64,000 nt of DNA from Thereva unica (GCA_949987705.1 CATLJY010000036.1:124001-188000), one strand, 5' to 3'. Positions 41,696 through 52,338 are shown, counted from the stretch's first letter. Notes: a model not told the origin generated them from the sequence alone. Numbers and translations: made by a program.

Positions 41696-41789
41696 AATTA
41701 ATAATTAATGATTAAGAATGGGTAGAGCTCCTCGAGGCGTGCAGCTCCTCGGGTTGAGCAGCTCGAGTTGAAAATTGCGCGGTGCACTT

Positions 41790-43161
41790 TTATGACCTCT
41801 GACCTCTTAAAAATGGATATATGGCGTGTAGGCACTCTACGTCATATGGTGTGAGTCCCCGCGAGTTGTTGGAGTAGAAGGGGTTCATCACAGATTTCTG
41901 GTCGCTGCAGTGTAGCAGCCCCAAGACAGAGTGCCCAATTTGGATGCGGCCAGTAAAACTCAGCATACAACTACATGTAAACGCCCTGTGCGTGAGCCCC
42001 CTTTGAAATGCTCGAGCTCATCCCAGTTTCTCAGAATTTTGTCTACTTTTGAAATTTTCAATTTTTTTCCAGGGTTTCTTAGAATTTCTGATAGTTTGTA
42101 GTCGTCGGGATTTTCTGAAATTTAAAGAGGACGACTTTTCAATAGTTTTTTAGCATGTCGCAAAATATTTCACTTGAGGGTTTCCCGAATATTTTCAGGT
42201 TTGGGTGGAATTTTCGAAAAATCGCAAATTTGTTTCCCTAGCATAGAAGTGCGCCTTTTGTGTTAGAAGGGTAACACTATTATTATTATTATTATTAATC
42301 AGATTAGATATAAGTTTTATGTAAATAATCAGAGTAATAATTCGTTGTGACTAATAATTAATGTAATAAATGTAATGTGCAATTCAAGTAAATGTAAATT
42401 TTATCACAAATGGTAGAAAACTGCCCAAACCTGAAAATATCCGGGAAACCCTCAAATGAAATATTTTGCGACATGCTAAAAAACTATTGAAAAGTCGTCC
42501 TCTTTAAATTTCAGAAAATCCCGACGACTACAAACTATCAGAAATTCTAAGAAACCCTGGAAAAAAATTGAAAATTTCAAAAGTAGACAAAATTCTGAGA
42601 AACTGGGATGAGCTCGAGCATTTCAAAGGGGGCTCACGCACAGGGCGTTTACATGTAGTTGTATGCTGAGTTTTACTGGCCGCATCCAAATTGGGCACTC
42701 TGCCGCTGCCCCAAGATGTGACCAAGCTCGTGCACGGTGGTAGTAAAGAGCATTTGCCTTGTCCATGCCTCCGCTGCGTCGAAGCACAATTTCTTTCCGG
42801 GTGGCAAGGTCGCAAGCGCCAGCACATTGCCCTCGCCATCAAAGACATCTGGACAGCCGTGATTTCCGTAAACATTTCTAACGACAATCTCGTTCGCGGC
42901 CTTTTTTCGTGGACCCTTGGCTGTCGACAATTTAAAGAAATCAATGTCAGTTTTATCGGCAAAGTGTTTAACGACTTCTTCGAATGATTCGCGCTGACCC
43001 CTAATCTTGATAAATTTGTCGTCTATAATTATCGCCAATGGAAAATTCATTTTGCCATAATGCCTTGACATTTTGAACGTTAGACTAGCGTGGCTGGGTA
43101 TACGGTAGTAAATTATCACAATAACGCCGATCCCGGCAATGACTAGAAACAGCAATTGCAT
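41790..43161 (-). pseudogene. mmp: Viral matrix metalloprotease split by a foldback element
   Basis: The ATG at 43161 begins MQLLFLVIAGIGVIVIIYY, a signal or membrane anchor. A matrixin-like domain follows, with DVFDGEGNVLALATLPPG, FDAAEAWT and zinc site HELGHILG (42718-42732). The reading then enters the inverted-repeat element at 41927-42707. Beyond it (41926-41790) the same frame supplies the third histidine, a Met-turn (SVMNPFYSN) and a C-terminal LTPYDVECLHAIYPF to TAA. Without the element and one 9-bp duplication the gene would be complete, with no propeptide cysteine switch or hemopexin domain evident. Nudiviruses and some relatives carry such enzymes. GATAAGG abuts the ATG. Confidence 0.85.
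41927..42707. mobile_element. Foldback/MULE-like inverted-repeat element in the metalloprotease gene
   Basis: 781 bp with arms of about 280 bp (41927-42207 and about 42423-42702), almost perfectly inverted, and a 215-bp AT-rich centre holding a TTA microsatellite. The 9-bp duplication GCCCCAAGA is at 41918-41926 and 42708-42716. Six extra bases (CCGCT plus one) sit at the right end beyond the inverted CAGAGTG. Long arms with a 9-bp duplication fit Foldback or Mutator-like elements. No ORF is seen. Confidence 0.85.
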
Positions 43162-43168
43162 CCTTATC
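43162..43168 (-). promoter_or_regulatory. TAAG late-promoter motif before the metalloprotease
   Basis: GATAAGG directly precedes the ATG at 43161. Confidence 0.55.
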
Positions 43169-43291
43169 TGACCGCTGTCGTCCGCGCCAGTTCAATCTGA
43201 CCGCTGTCGTCCGCGCCAGTTCAATCTGACCGCTGTCGTCCGCGCCAGTTCAATCAGACCGCTGTCGTCCCGCAAGTTTCCCGCCAGTTCA
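43167..43291 (+). repeat. 29-bp tandem array between divergent viral genes
   Basis: Three exact copies of TCTGACCGCTGTCGTCCGCG plus CCAGTTCAA, and a fourth degenerate copy. It fills the gap between the metalloprotease and the 79-aa gene. Confidence 0.9.
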
Positions 43292-43298
43292 CAGTTCG

Positions 43299-43538
43299 AT
43301 GGCGACCGTTATCAAGAAAGGAGGCATCATTGCCAACCGGCACCTGATAGACGACCCAAACATCGATGTGCTCATCGCATACCTGAAGAGCGGAGCGCAC
43401 CAGACACCGACACCAATCGACCTGCCCGCGTACATAAATGGAGAGATTGAGATCGCCTTTAAGCAGCCGCGCAGGCCGCGCTTCAACCCATACATCGCGG
43501 GACGCAGACCCAGGCTCTCGATTTTCAATCTAGAATAA
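43299..43538 (+). CDS. Small basic viral-type protein, 79 aa
   Basis: The ORF starts MATVIKKGGIIANRHLIDDP, is basic and proline-rich in the C-terminal half (KQPRRPRFNPYIAGRRPRL), and is intact. A polyadenylation signal AATAAA overlaps its stop region (about 43535). I do not recognise a family. A basic, arginine-rich tail would suit a DNA-binding or virion protein, but that is inference. The next gene begins 20 bp downstream. Confidence 0.5.
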   Translation: MATVIKKGGIIANRHLIDDPNIDVLIAYLKSGAHQTPTPIDLPAYINGEIEIAFKQPRRPRFNPYIAGRRPRLSIFNLE

Positions 43539-43547
43539 ATAAATATA

Positions 43548-43554
43548 GATAAGG
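43548..43554 (+). promoter_or_regulatory. TAAG late-promoter motif before the 558-aa gene
   Basis: GATAAGG lies three bases before the ATG at 43558. It supports that ATG as the original start even though it is now out of frame with the long ORF. Confidence 0.5.
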
Positions 43555-43557
43555 AGA

Positions 43558-45280
43558 ATGACGATTTCGAGTTTATTATTTGGCTTTAGTTTATTAGGCA
43601 TGCTTGTCGGGGGGTGCACCGATCGAAAAGAACCACCGCGTCTTTGTGGTCAAAAATTTCATCGAGGGCAATGGCTCCCTGCCCGGCGATGCGCGGCGCG
43701 GTGACTTTCTTCTGTTTCATGACAATTTCTATAACTGTGATGCCCGCATAAAAAATGTCACCTTCCAGTCGAAGTATTTTATGGGCTCCAACTCGATCGT
43801 CGACTGCACCGACAATATCATGTCGATCGCCACCATCAACGACGTGCTCGATGGCCAGCCCAAGATGCAGTCTTTCCTGATGGCCGACCATGTCAATTTT
43901 CGCATTGAAGCCCTGTTTCTAAACAGTAACGAGCACCTCTACCTATTATTCCAGTACATTATTCGCCAAAACATAGATGGCCGTAATGTAGTGTACTTGG
44001 TATTTATGAACGGTGCCAATACCCTAAACAAATTCAACAAAAACATGATGAGGTCCATCTTCCAGAGCGGCCAGGTGCTCGTAGTTTTCGGCGACAACAA
44101 CGACTTTTTAGGCGAAAACGAACTCGAAGAGATATTTGTCCCGCTAACCGACAGCCTCAAGATATCCATCTTTAACCGCGACCTGCCCATCTCTAAGCGC
44201 GTCTATAACCCCCGCGAAGACCTATACTACGTACCCAAGTACAAGCACATCGACAATGTATCGGAATATCCCATGTGGTTTGTCAAATGGCTGTTTGTTA
44301 TCAACTTTTTCAGCACACAGCCAATATTCCGATACAAGGTCACCAAAAACTATGCGCTCTTGCGCGACCACGTATCGTTCCTGCCTCGGCTGCTAATTTC
44401 TGAATTTCCGCGATGCTACCACGGTATCTATGACCTGAAAACAGCGTCCATTGTAGGGGGACGTGAGTTTGACTGCCAGAAATATAACGTCGTTATAAGT
44501 AAGATGTCCTCGTTATTGATGACCATTTTATATGCCCAGGAACACAAAAAAATTCCCGTAATAACGCCGCAAAATATATGGTGCACATTCGTGTTAAAGC
44601 TTAAGCAGATTTGCGCCATTGAAACCCACCTCAAGCCCGCCAGCGACGTGCATGGACACTCTTGTAGCTACGAGAATGCCACTCTCCAGCACTTTGAAGA
44701 CAAAATACTCGTAAAGTTCCACAACGACACGGAGGCGAGGAGGCGTGATCGCCATCTACTACTCCATTCTGATATTTACTACACAAGCGAAAGTGATTCA
44801 TTCACTCCGCTCAAGTTCTCCGACACTGAACCGCAGACACTCGACAGACTGGAAATTACCGGCACCCAAGAGGACTGGGAGGCCTTGTGGGGCACACTTC
44901 ATGCGCTTCATAAGGATCCATTGATAAAAACCTTTTACCCGGCTAGCGTGTTGGAAGACTACAACATGCTAATCGAGCTGTTTGAGCAGATTGTTGGCAA
45001 GCTCAAGGACGCAAATTGGGGTGTAATCGATTTGAATTTCTGGTTCAAGTTTCTCGATAATTTGGTCACCGAGTCGAAGCACTTTATCATCGGCGGGGCC
45101 TCCTCCCTGGGCTTTACAAAACAGGCATCTGACGGCTTCGATAAAGTTGAGATATCGTCGCTGCAACCAGAAATTTCCTTCATGGGTTCAACCATGCTCG
45201 TCAATACAATGACCGAGGACCACAAGACTGTTCGCTGCGATTTAGTGAAAAAGGTGGGGGAAAGCAGTGGAAGCGATTAA
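43558..45280 (+). CDS. Unrecognised large viral protein, about 570 aa, frameshift near its start
   Basis: The frame 43604-45280 is open for 558 codons but has only a TTG at its start, after a TAG at 43595. The ATG at 43558, preceded by GATAAGG, opens a short frame with hydrophobic MTISSLLFGFSLLGMLVGG. A one-base gain in the G6 run at 43609-43614 would explain the change of frame. The rest is typical globular sequence with scattered motifs (VVYLVFMNGANTLNKFNKN, SEYPMWFVKWLFVINFFSTQ, HSCSYENATLQHF) and strong third-position G/C. No polymerase, helicase or protease signature is visible to me. Apart from the G-run it is undamaged, unlike its neighbours. Confidence 0.65.
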
Positions 45281-46037
45281 AAACATACAATTAGATTTAA
45301 ATACAATATTTTTTTATGTATGTATTTTAAATTTATTTATTTTTAAGTATTTAGAATTCATTTAGGTACATATATTTCTAGTTTTAAGTATTTATAATTC
45401 ATTTAAGTTAATTTATGTACATATAATCCTAGTTTTAAGTATTTATAATTCATTTAAGTTAATTTGTGTATATTTCTAATATTAAGTATTTACATATATG
45501 TTTAGTTATTTATAAGTATTTAATTCAATATAATTATGTTGTTTCGCTACCTGACACCGGAAACATAATTTGGATTTTCTAATAAGAGTGCATCGATCGC
45601 CCTCATTTCGAATTGCAAATCGATTGCAATAATCAATTGCGCGTGCACAATTGCTGATCGCCTAAATTACCTTAATTATGACAAAAAGGGCAATTCGGCA
45701 ATTTTGCGCGATCGCGGATTGAGGTGCGCGTGCGATGCATTCAGAAAAATCAAAGAGACAACAACCAGTCTGGAACTCAAAATTATCACCGCCGGACGGA
45801 TTAGCGCCGCGCCGCATCTATTATCAATAATTATTAACTTTCCTTTTTTTTTCCTTTTTTTTTATATATAAGTTTTAGTAAATTTGTTCAATAAAGTTCT
45901 TAACTTTCCCTTTTTGTAAAGTTTGATTAAATTTGGTGTAATAAAGTTCTTATTGTTACTACATACTAATAAATTACAAAAGCATTTCATTACAAAAATC
46001 CCGGTATTAATTTCAATGTAGATAGTATTTTATTTTA
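45281..46037. other. AT-rich intergenic region with imperfect repeats
   Basis: 45300-45540 holds about four degenerate copies of TTTTAAGTATTTATAATTCA. 45588-45744 is a G/C-richer patch whose ends (GTGCATCGATCGCCCTCA and TGAGGTGCGCGTGCGATGCA) are roughly inverted, possibly a short MITE. No gene is seen. Confidence 0.5.
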
Positions 46038-46718
46038 TCAGTCGTTCTGAAAGAAACCCGATATCCAAGAGTAGTCGGGACTGGTCCACAACAGGATCGA
46101 GGCATCGTCTGCTGCGTTGGTATCTGAATAATTGCCGTAAATCGCCTCGGGCCAATCATCCAGATCGTAGTTACTGGGGGAGTAATCTTCGCTGCTATAC
46201 CAATCATCCTCCTACCTGTGGTAACTCGCCTCGGGCCAATCATCCGCATCGTACGTTCTGGGGGAGTAATCTTCGCTGCTATACCAATCATCCTCATCGT
46301 ATGTACTGGGGGAGTAGTCATCTTCGCTGCTATGCCAATCAATCGTGTCGGCATCGGAGTCGCTATCTAGGTCGATGGTCGCTGGCATCGCCATCCTGGT
46401 CCACTTGATCTCCGGCTCGGTGCTCTCTTCTAGGTCGAGGGTCGCTGGCATCGCCATCCTGGTCCACTTGATCTCCGGCTCGGTGCTCTCTTCTAGGTCG
46501 ATGGTCGCTGGCATCGCCATCCTGGTCCACTTGATCTCCGGCTCGGTGCTCTCTTCTAGGTCGATGGTCGCTGGCATCGCCATCCTGGTCCACTTGATCT
46601 CCGGCTCGGTGCTCTCTTCTAGGTCGATGGTCGCTGGCATCGCCATCCTGGTCCACTTGATCTCCGGCTCCTCCTCGAAACAGATTTCAATCAAGATCCT
46701 TTTCGCTACACGGTTCAT
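46038..46718 (-). pseudogene. Acidic repeat protein, one in-frame stop
   Basis: It begins MNRVAKRILIEICFEEEPEI. Five tandem 20-residue units (EPEIKWTRMAMPATIDLEES) give a 60-bp DNA repeat at about 46375-46675. An acidic tail follows with DSDSDADTIDWHSSEDD and repeated DDWYSSEDYSP. TAG at 46212-46214 interrupts; the same frame then runs on with EDDWYSSEDYSPSNYDLDDW to a natural-looking end (TGA 46038-46040), about 226 codons in all. The function is unknown. Such low-complexity acidic proteins are common accessory products of large viruses. Confidence 0.55.
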
Positions 46719-46765
46719 TGTTTTTAGATGTTTTCTTCACGGTTCTAAACAACTGATGAATGACC

Positions 46766-47168
46766 AGAACTGGGGGGTTATCCTGGAATGCGATTCGAAA
46801 GTGAGAAGCAAACGGAAGCCAGTTGCGATGCGATTTAGTTTTCGTATCGCTGAATGCGATCGCATCATATTGAAATTATTGTCTGATAAATATTCGAAAC
46901 AAAATTATTTTCGGCCAATTAACTTCATTTATCAACTTAATTAGACATTTTAATACGAACAATTGTTTCAGGAATATATAAAAAGTTTTTAAAATATTTT
47001 AAAACGAACAAATAAATTCAAGGCATCCGTCAATGGCTTTACTCACGGACTGAAATCCGATGACTGACGGACAAATTTCATTCGAATTCGCATTGGGGGA
47101 TACCATTTTCTTATTTTCGATTTTGATGACTTTCGAATCGCATTCCAGGATAACCCCCCTGGTTCTCA
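46766..47168. mobile_element. Candidate MITE with inverted ends of about 35 bp
   Basis: GGGGGGTTATCCTGGAATGC GATTCGAAAGT at the left is inverted at 47130-47160. Outer bases AGAAC and GTTCT extend the match. The interior is AT-rich with no ORF that I accept. No clear target duplication was found. Confidence 0.5.
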
Positions 47169-47204
47169 CTTTGTATACCCTGGCACCCATACAACCACTC
47201 ACCC

Positions 47205-47724
47205 ACACTCAGTGGCGGATATACGAGTTTGCAATAAATGGTGCGCGGCGATAAGAACCATTAGAATGCGGGGTTGTAAAATGCATATACAAATTCCGAT
47301 ATCTAGAGGTGACCCTACACTCAGGCATCGGCAAACAAGGCACTTCTTTCAACGTGACCCATTTGGCGATAAGACCGGTCGAGTCGCAACAAGCGGCGGC
47401 GAGGCGATAAGACCGGTCGAGTCGCCCACACGCATCCTTTGGAGCCGCGCTATCTGGAGTGGTCCGTCTCACATTACAATCTAGAGGTGACCCATCAACA
47501 AACAACGATAGGAACGCTCGAGTTGCAATTAATTGCTCTCAGCTTCCTCTCGAGTGGTGATAGCAACCACTCGTCTTGATGATCCTAAAAGAAACATTCA
47601 TCGAGTCGCAATAAACAGCGATACAATGTTTAGCACGTTACAATCTAGAGGTGACCCATCAACAAACAAGGCAGTTCTTTCAACGAGACCCAAATACGAA
47701 TCGACAGAGTCGCAACATTGTATG
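47205..47724. repeat. Viral homologous-region-like repeats, block 1
   Basis: It carries the same units as block 2 at 56.6-57.6 kb: GACCGGTCGAGTCGCAACAA, CTAGAGGTGACCCATCAACA, CGCATCC..GGAGCCGCGC, and CGCTCGAGTTGCAATTAATT. Copies are out of order and partly truncated. The LINE begins where the match to block 2 ends (after AACATTGTATGAAAA). Confidence 0.7.
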
Positions 47725-47970
47725 AAAATCGAAACAATCAAATTAAGATATTTATTTATTTATGTTATTTATTTAAAGAAAGAAAAACATATTTGTACAA
47801 ATAAGAACAAGGCTTTACATATGTACATAGGCCAAAGGAGATGTTGATTGTATGGAAATGTGGTAACCTACATTACTTTAGATGAGACATCAAAGAAAGA
47901 ATAAAAAACAGAAAAACATGAAAATTGAAAATTTAAAATGACTACTACTTTACTGTCTAAGTTGACTAAA

Positions 47971-49704
47971 TTAGGGAACTGAAAAATTAACAATAAGTTG
48001 CCTTCTGAACTTCCCTACAGCACCAGCTCGCTTTACATCTACAGGTAGAGAATTCCACAAACTAGTGACGTGAACGAAAAATAAGCGTTTAGATTGTAAG
48101 CACGAGTAATGGGGCATAAGTAAATTATTAGTTCTAGTAGATTGAAGGAATGTGAGTTTTTCTCGGAGACATTGCGGTTTACCCGAAACGAGGAGTTTAT
48201 AGAGGAATACGATAAGCCGAATTTTAAGATATGTCAAGAAGAAACAACCAAGGAAATCTTGAGAATATGATGAAACGTGATTGAATCGGCGGATTTTATA
48301 AACGTATCGGACAATAGAATTGAATGCTACATTCAATTTTAGCTGGGAGAATGAATCGAGTTTACAGAAGATTACATCACTATATGTTATTAAGGGCATT
48401 AAAAGAGATTTAGCAAGCTTTGAGCGAGTATGGAGTGGTATAAAGTTCGACGTACACCAAAGTTTTCGTAGACTGCTATAGACCTTGCCAATTATATAGT
48501 TAATATGATCCGACCATGTTAAATTCTTATTCAGAAAAACCCCCAGACTCTTTACCTTATCACAAAACGGAATGATATTACGGTTTAATAATACTGCAGG
48601 GAATCCATTGGTATTTATAACATTTTTAGATATGACTATTGCTTGAGACTTGTCAGGGTTTAGTTGCAATCTATTCCCTCTCGCCCACCCAGAAATCGCC
48701 TCGAGGTCTTTATTGATTCGCCAAATACAATCCTCAATCATGCCAAGTCGGCAGCTAAGGTAGATTTGAACATCGTCCGCGTACAACAGGGCTTTACAAA
48801 AATTCAGTTCTTTTGGGAGATCATTAATGAAGAGAGAGAAGAGGAGCGGACCAAGTATAGAACCTTGAGGTACGCCCTTAGATAGGAGTGAGAAACTGGA
48901 CTCATAATTGTCTGTGAAAACCTTTTGAGATCTACCGCTTATGAAATTCCAAATAAGACGGACAGCGGACGATGAGAAGTTGAATTGAGAAGATATTTTC
49001 TGGCATAAAAGCGTATGATTTACAGAGTCGAAAGCTTTCGAGAAGTCCAGCAGTGAGAGAATGGTTAAATGATCATGATCAATGTTCAGGTGTAGATCAT
49101 CAGTTAATTTTAGGAGGGCAGTACTGCAACTGTGGTTCTTCCTAAAGCCATGCTGGAATTCAGTTAAAAAGGAATTAGATTCAAGGTATTGGACCATTTG
49201 AATGTACATTAACTTTTCCAGAATTTGGGAGAGGCACGAAAGGATACTAATGGGTCGGAAGTCCTGTGGAAGAGAGGCATTGGATTTTTTAGGAATTGGA
49301 GTAACTTTTGCTTTCTTCCACAAAGATGGGAAAGTAGAGGACGTTAGACAGGAGTTAAAAATGTGGGTGAGAAAAGGAAGTATAGAGGGAAGAATAATTC
49401 GAAGAAATTTTAAACTAATGCCGTCAACGCCGACTGCATTTGATATAATAGAGTTGATGACAGAGATGACGTTCTCCTCTGACACTCTCATAAAGCAAAA
49501 ACCGGAATCAGAAACGATGTTCGAAACGACACAGGAGAAACTACTGGAGGATTCTGATATTGAAGCTGAGTTGATTATATCACTGTTGCCGCTGGAAGCA
49601 GAGCCAACAGACGTAAAAAAGTTGTTAAGAACATTGGGGTCAATGTCAACTTGTGATAGATGTTTGCCGGTAACTCCGATGATGCGAAGGTTCTTCCAGA
49701 GCAC
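47971..49704 (-). CDS. LINE reverse transcriptase
   Basis: A 577-aa frame with non-LTR RT blocks in order: VTPIPKK, DFRPISILSCLSQILEKL, QHGFRKNHSCSTAL, LLDFSKAFDSVNH, GVPQGSILGPLLFSLFIND, active site YADD (LLYADDVQIY) and LNPDKSQAIVIS. A C-terminal region follows with SLWNSLP. No RNase H domain is seen. It is of the jockey/CR1 superfamily, close clade not resolved. The RT is intact from about the fingers to the end, but its N-terminal link to 49724-49996 is interrupted, so the element is dead. Confidence 0.9.
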   Translation of the reverse strand: MLWKNLRIIGVTGKHLSQVDIDPNVLNNFFTSVGSASSGNSDIINSASISESSSSFSCVVSNIVSDSGFCFMRVSEENVISVINSIISNAVGVDGISLKFLRIILPSILPFLTHIFNSCLTSSTFPSLWKKAKVTPIPKKSNASLPQDFRPISILSCLSQILEKLMYIQMVQYLESNSFLTEFQHGFRKNHSCSTALLKLTDDLHLNIDHDHLTILSLLDFSKAFDSVNHTLLCQKISSQFNFSSSAVRLIWNFISGRSQKVFTDNYESSFSLLSKGVPQGSILGPLLFSLFINDLPKELNFCKALLYADDVQIYLSCRLGMIEDCIWRINKDLEAISGWARGNRLQLNPDKSQAIVISKNVINTNGFPAVLLNRNIIPFCDKVKSLGVFLNKNLTWSDHINYIIGKVYSSLRKLWCTSNFIPLHTRSKLAKSLLMPLITYSDVIFCKLDSFSQLKLNVAFNSIVRYVYKIRRFNHVSSYSQDFLGCFFLTYLKIRLIVFLYKLLVSGKPQCLREKLTFLQSTRTNNLLMPHYSCLQSKRLFFVHVTSLWNSLPVDVKRAGAVGKFRRQLIVNFSVP

Positions 49705-49723
49705 TTGAGGGGGTAAATTAGCA

Positions 49724-49996
49724 TCAAGTTTGGCTGTGTAATAATCCGATTTGGCTTTTTATTGCGTTCGTAGTACGATTTCTGAGCAAGCGGAATGTGG
49801 TCCAGTTTTCATTCGATTTGCACTTTTTCCAGTGAACGTAGGCTTTGTCACGCTGTCGAAACAGGGACTCAATTATAGGCGAAAACCAAGGATACACCTT
49901 TTTATTGGATCTGTAGTACTTTAACGGCACGTATTTGTCTAGAAGATATAGGCTGAGATTGTTGAAGTGTTCAACCTGAGCATTAACGTCTGGCAT
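49724..49996 (-). pseudogene. LINE ORF2 linker between endonuclease and RT
   Basis: It contains FNNLSLYLLDKYVPLKYYRS, then YPWFSPIIESLFRQRDKAY, the conserved stretch found before RT in jockey-like ORF2. It is separated from the RT frame by a frame change at about 49710. Its upstream end runs toward the hAT-like insertion at 50022. Confidence 0.75.
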
Positions 49997-50021
49997 TGAA
50001 TATATATTACTCCAGTCGAGT

Positions 50022-52338
50022 CAGTGGCGTAGCGTGTATTTGTGCCACCCGGGGCGAACCATAAATTTGCTGCCCCCTACTTTCGAATTGATTCTTTTAA
50101 TCAATAAATCAAAACCCAACTTGAATTTCAAGTAATTTTCAATCCAAGAATTCAATGAATCATATGTAACTAATGAATGTTCGGTATAGTGCGCGCGAAA
50201 ATAAATGGGAATTTTACGCGCAGGCGAATCAATGACAACTCCCATATACATTAACATTCCGTGTATGGATAAAACTCAAGCGCATATGCATTTTAATTTC
50301 CCTTTTGAAACTCGTTTACCGGGAACAACACTCCACCATAGCATCTGACCAGGACAAGAGTCGTAGTGAGACGAATTGAATTTTTGATTGAAAATATAAA
50401 TGAGCGGGTGATTTGGGGTTTTAAACGAACGGAATGACGAGGTGCACTTTTCTTTTCGAAGCTACTTTCGTGGAGAAGATTTGAGGCTTTCACTGCGCAT
50501 CAAAAAAATCGATTTTGAGATTTCCAATTGTTTTGGCGCAGGCTATATCCATGCTTCAAGGTTGGGCTGAATTATAAACTTTAACAAACCCAGAGAGCTT
50601 GAATCAGTAATTTCTCTCTGTAATTTATTTCAGTCTGTCTTTAGATAGAAAGCCTCGTAGACGACCGAGGTTAAGTTTAAACAATTCTCTGTCCAATATC
50701 TGGAGGTTTTATTTATCATCGTAGAAAGGGGATTTTAAGGACAAATGTGTCAGCTGTTGGAGCCCTTCTTAAACTTCAGCATTTGCAGCCCGTGTCATAA
50801 AAGAAGGGAATCTTAAAATAGCTGTTTCCATGCGCATTGAGAGTCTCATACAATATGCTCATTTAAATTTTCAGTTAGCTGACTCGACCGTCATTGTCCT
50901 GTCCAAATTTCAATAGATTTGTTTGTCTACATTCTGTATTTCCAATTAATAAGACGTTTCATTCTCAACTCTAGTATGGACAACTAGAGAAATTATGCCC
51001 TGCAAATAATCGAAAGAATTACGCCAAATAATTTACTAATAGAAAAGGGGTTGTCTTCCATCACAGGCGTACGCTTTTTTGATAATCCGTCAAATAGGAG
51101 AGTTTGGTTGGATAATTTTGATGCATCAACTTTATAGTCCAGAAATAAGACCAAACTTAAATGAAAAGTAACGCAGAAGTAAAGTAGACGTAACTTCCAC
51201 TGAAGTAGATGTAACATCCACTTACTACCATCCATATTGGTCACTCTCATAATAAGCCGGCGTTTGGCTTTTTTGCGCTCGGTGCATATACATATTGCGC
51301 CCATATACATATTGCGCCCCCTTCATTTTTGTTCATTTTTTGATGGCAGTAAAGGAAAATGAAAGAAGACACAAACACTCATTTTAAATGAAGGCACGGA
51401 ATTATTCTTTCACTTTTTTGAAAATGCGCCCTGTCCAATTGCGCCCAGTACATATACACCAGTTGCACATATGAAAATGCGCCCTTGCCTTTGTCCAATC
51501 AGGATTTGCTTCGCGATCTTGCTTTTGTGCTGAGTTTACTTACGCTTTAAATTCACAAAACTCTCCCGCTAATGCTGATTAATGCTCTCCGATGATTTTC
51601 ATTGTAAGCTGCACTTCCTTAACTATTTCCAGCACTAATAATGCTACAAACTGGAATCTCCATAACGAAGTCGTTCTCCAATCCTTTATATTTCGAAGGA
51701 TAATAGATGGTCACTGCACTGCCTATATTGGTTTCTACGGTAGAGTCTTGCATAACAAAGTCCACTTAACAGCCTTACTGGACATAGAAGCCGCTTTCAA
51801 AAACTTCAGAACAGAGGCGATCTAGGTGTTTCTCGCCGAAGTAGTGATCTATAATAGTACGACTTATTTGAATTACAAATCATGACCTATGGCACCGTGC
51901 CAGCCAAGAAAGGAAAGACGACAAAATCAGACGAACTAAATGAAATTGCATTGGCCACACCTTGCAGAAGGCAATGGTAAAACGCACAGAAGGTGCATTT
52001 CGTGTAATATATGACAATTGGATCACTTTTTCAATTTTTTAAATCTTAATTTCTGAAATTGCGCCCGGTGCAAGTGCACCATTTTCACTTATGAAAGCGC
52101 CGTCCTTGCTCTCATACATTTATATGGAATGGTACCTAACTTCACATGACTTCACTTCCCTTCCCATTTAGGTTTGGCCTATAGACACCATCAGCCAGGA
52201 CATCGTGCTGGATGTGGCAATGGTTAGGGCCTGATGTTACCAGCAGCATCTCTAGCTCGATCCAGTTTGGCCGCCGCCCCCAACATCTACGCCGCCCGGG
52301 GCAATGGCCCCCTCGGCACCCCCCACGCTACGCCACTG
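50022..52338. mobile_element. hAT-like DNA transposon (non-autonomous), inside the LINE
   Basis: Ends CAGTGGCGTAGCGTG and CACGCTACGCCACTG are perfectly inverted. The 8-bp duplication AGTCGAGT flanks it (50014-50021 and 52339-52346). 2317 bp. No transposase is recognised. A 77-codon frame at 51592-51825 ends LHLTALLDIEAAF-like, as in LINE RT, which suggests captured or nested LINE fragments. Internal text repeats GCGCCC-rich phrases near 51290-51490 and 52060. Confidence 0.88.

Noticed and set aside
43604..45280. Assigning the 558-aa frame to LEF-8, LEF-9, LEF-4 or P74
   Set aside because: None of the signature motifs of these families could be found by eye, so it is left unnamed.
46363..46944. 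Plus- and alternative minus-frame ORFs across the 60-bp repeat (e.g. hydrophobic VAGIAILVHLISG repeats)
   Set aside because: The 60-bp period keeps every frame open. The chosen frame is the one with an ATG outside the repeat and a continuing acidic tail on the other side.
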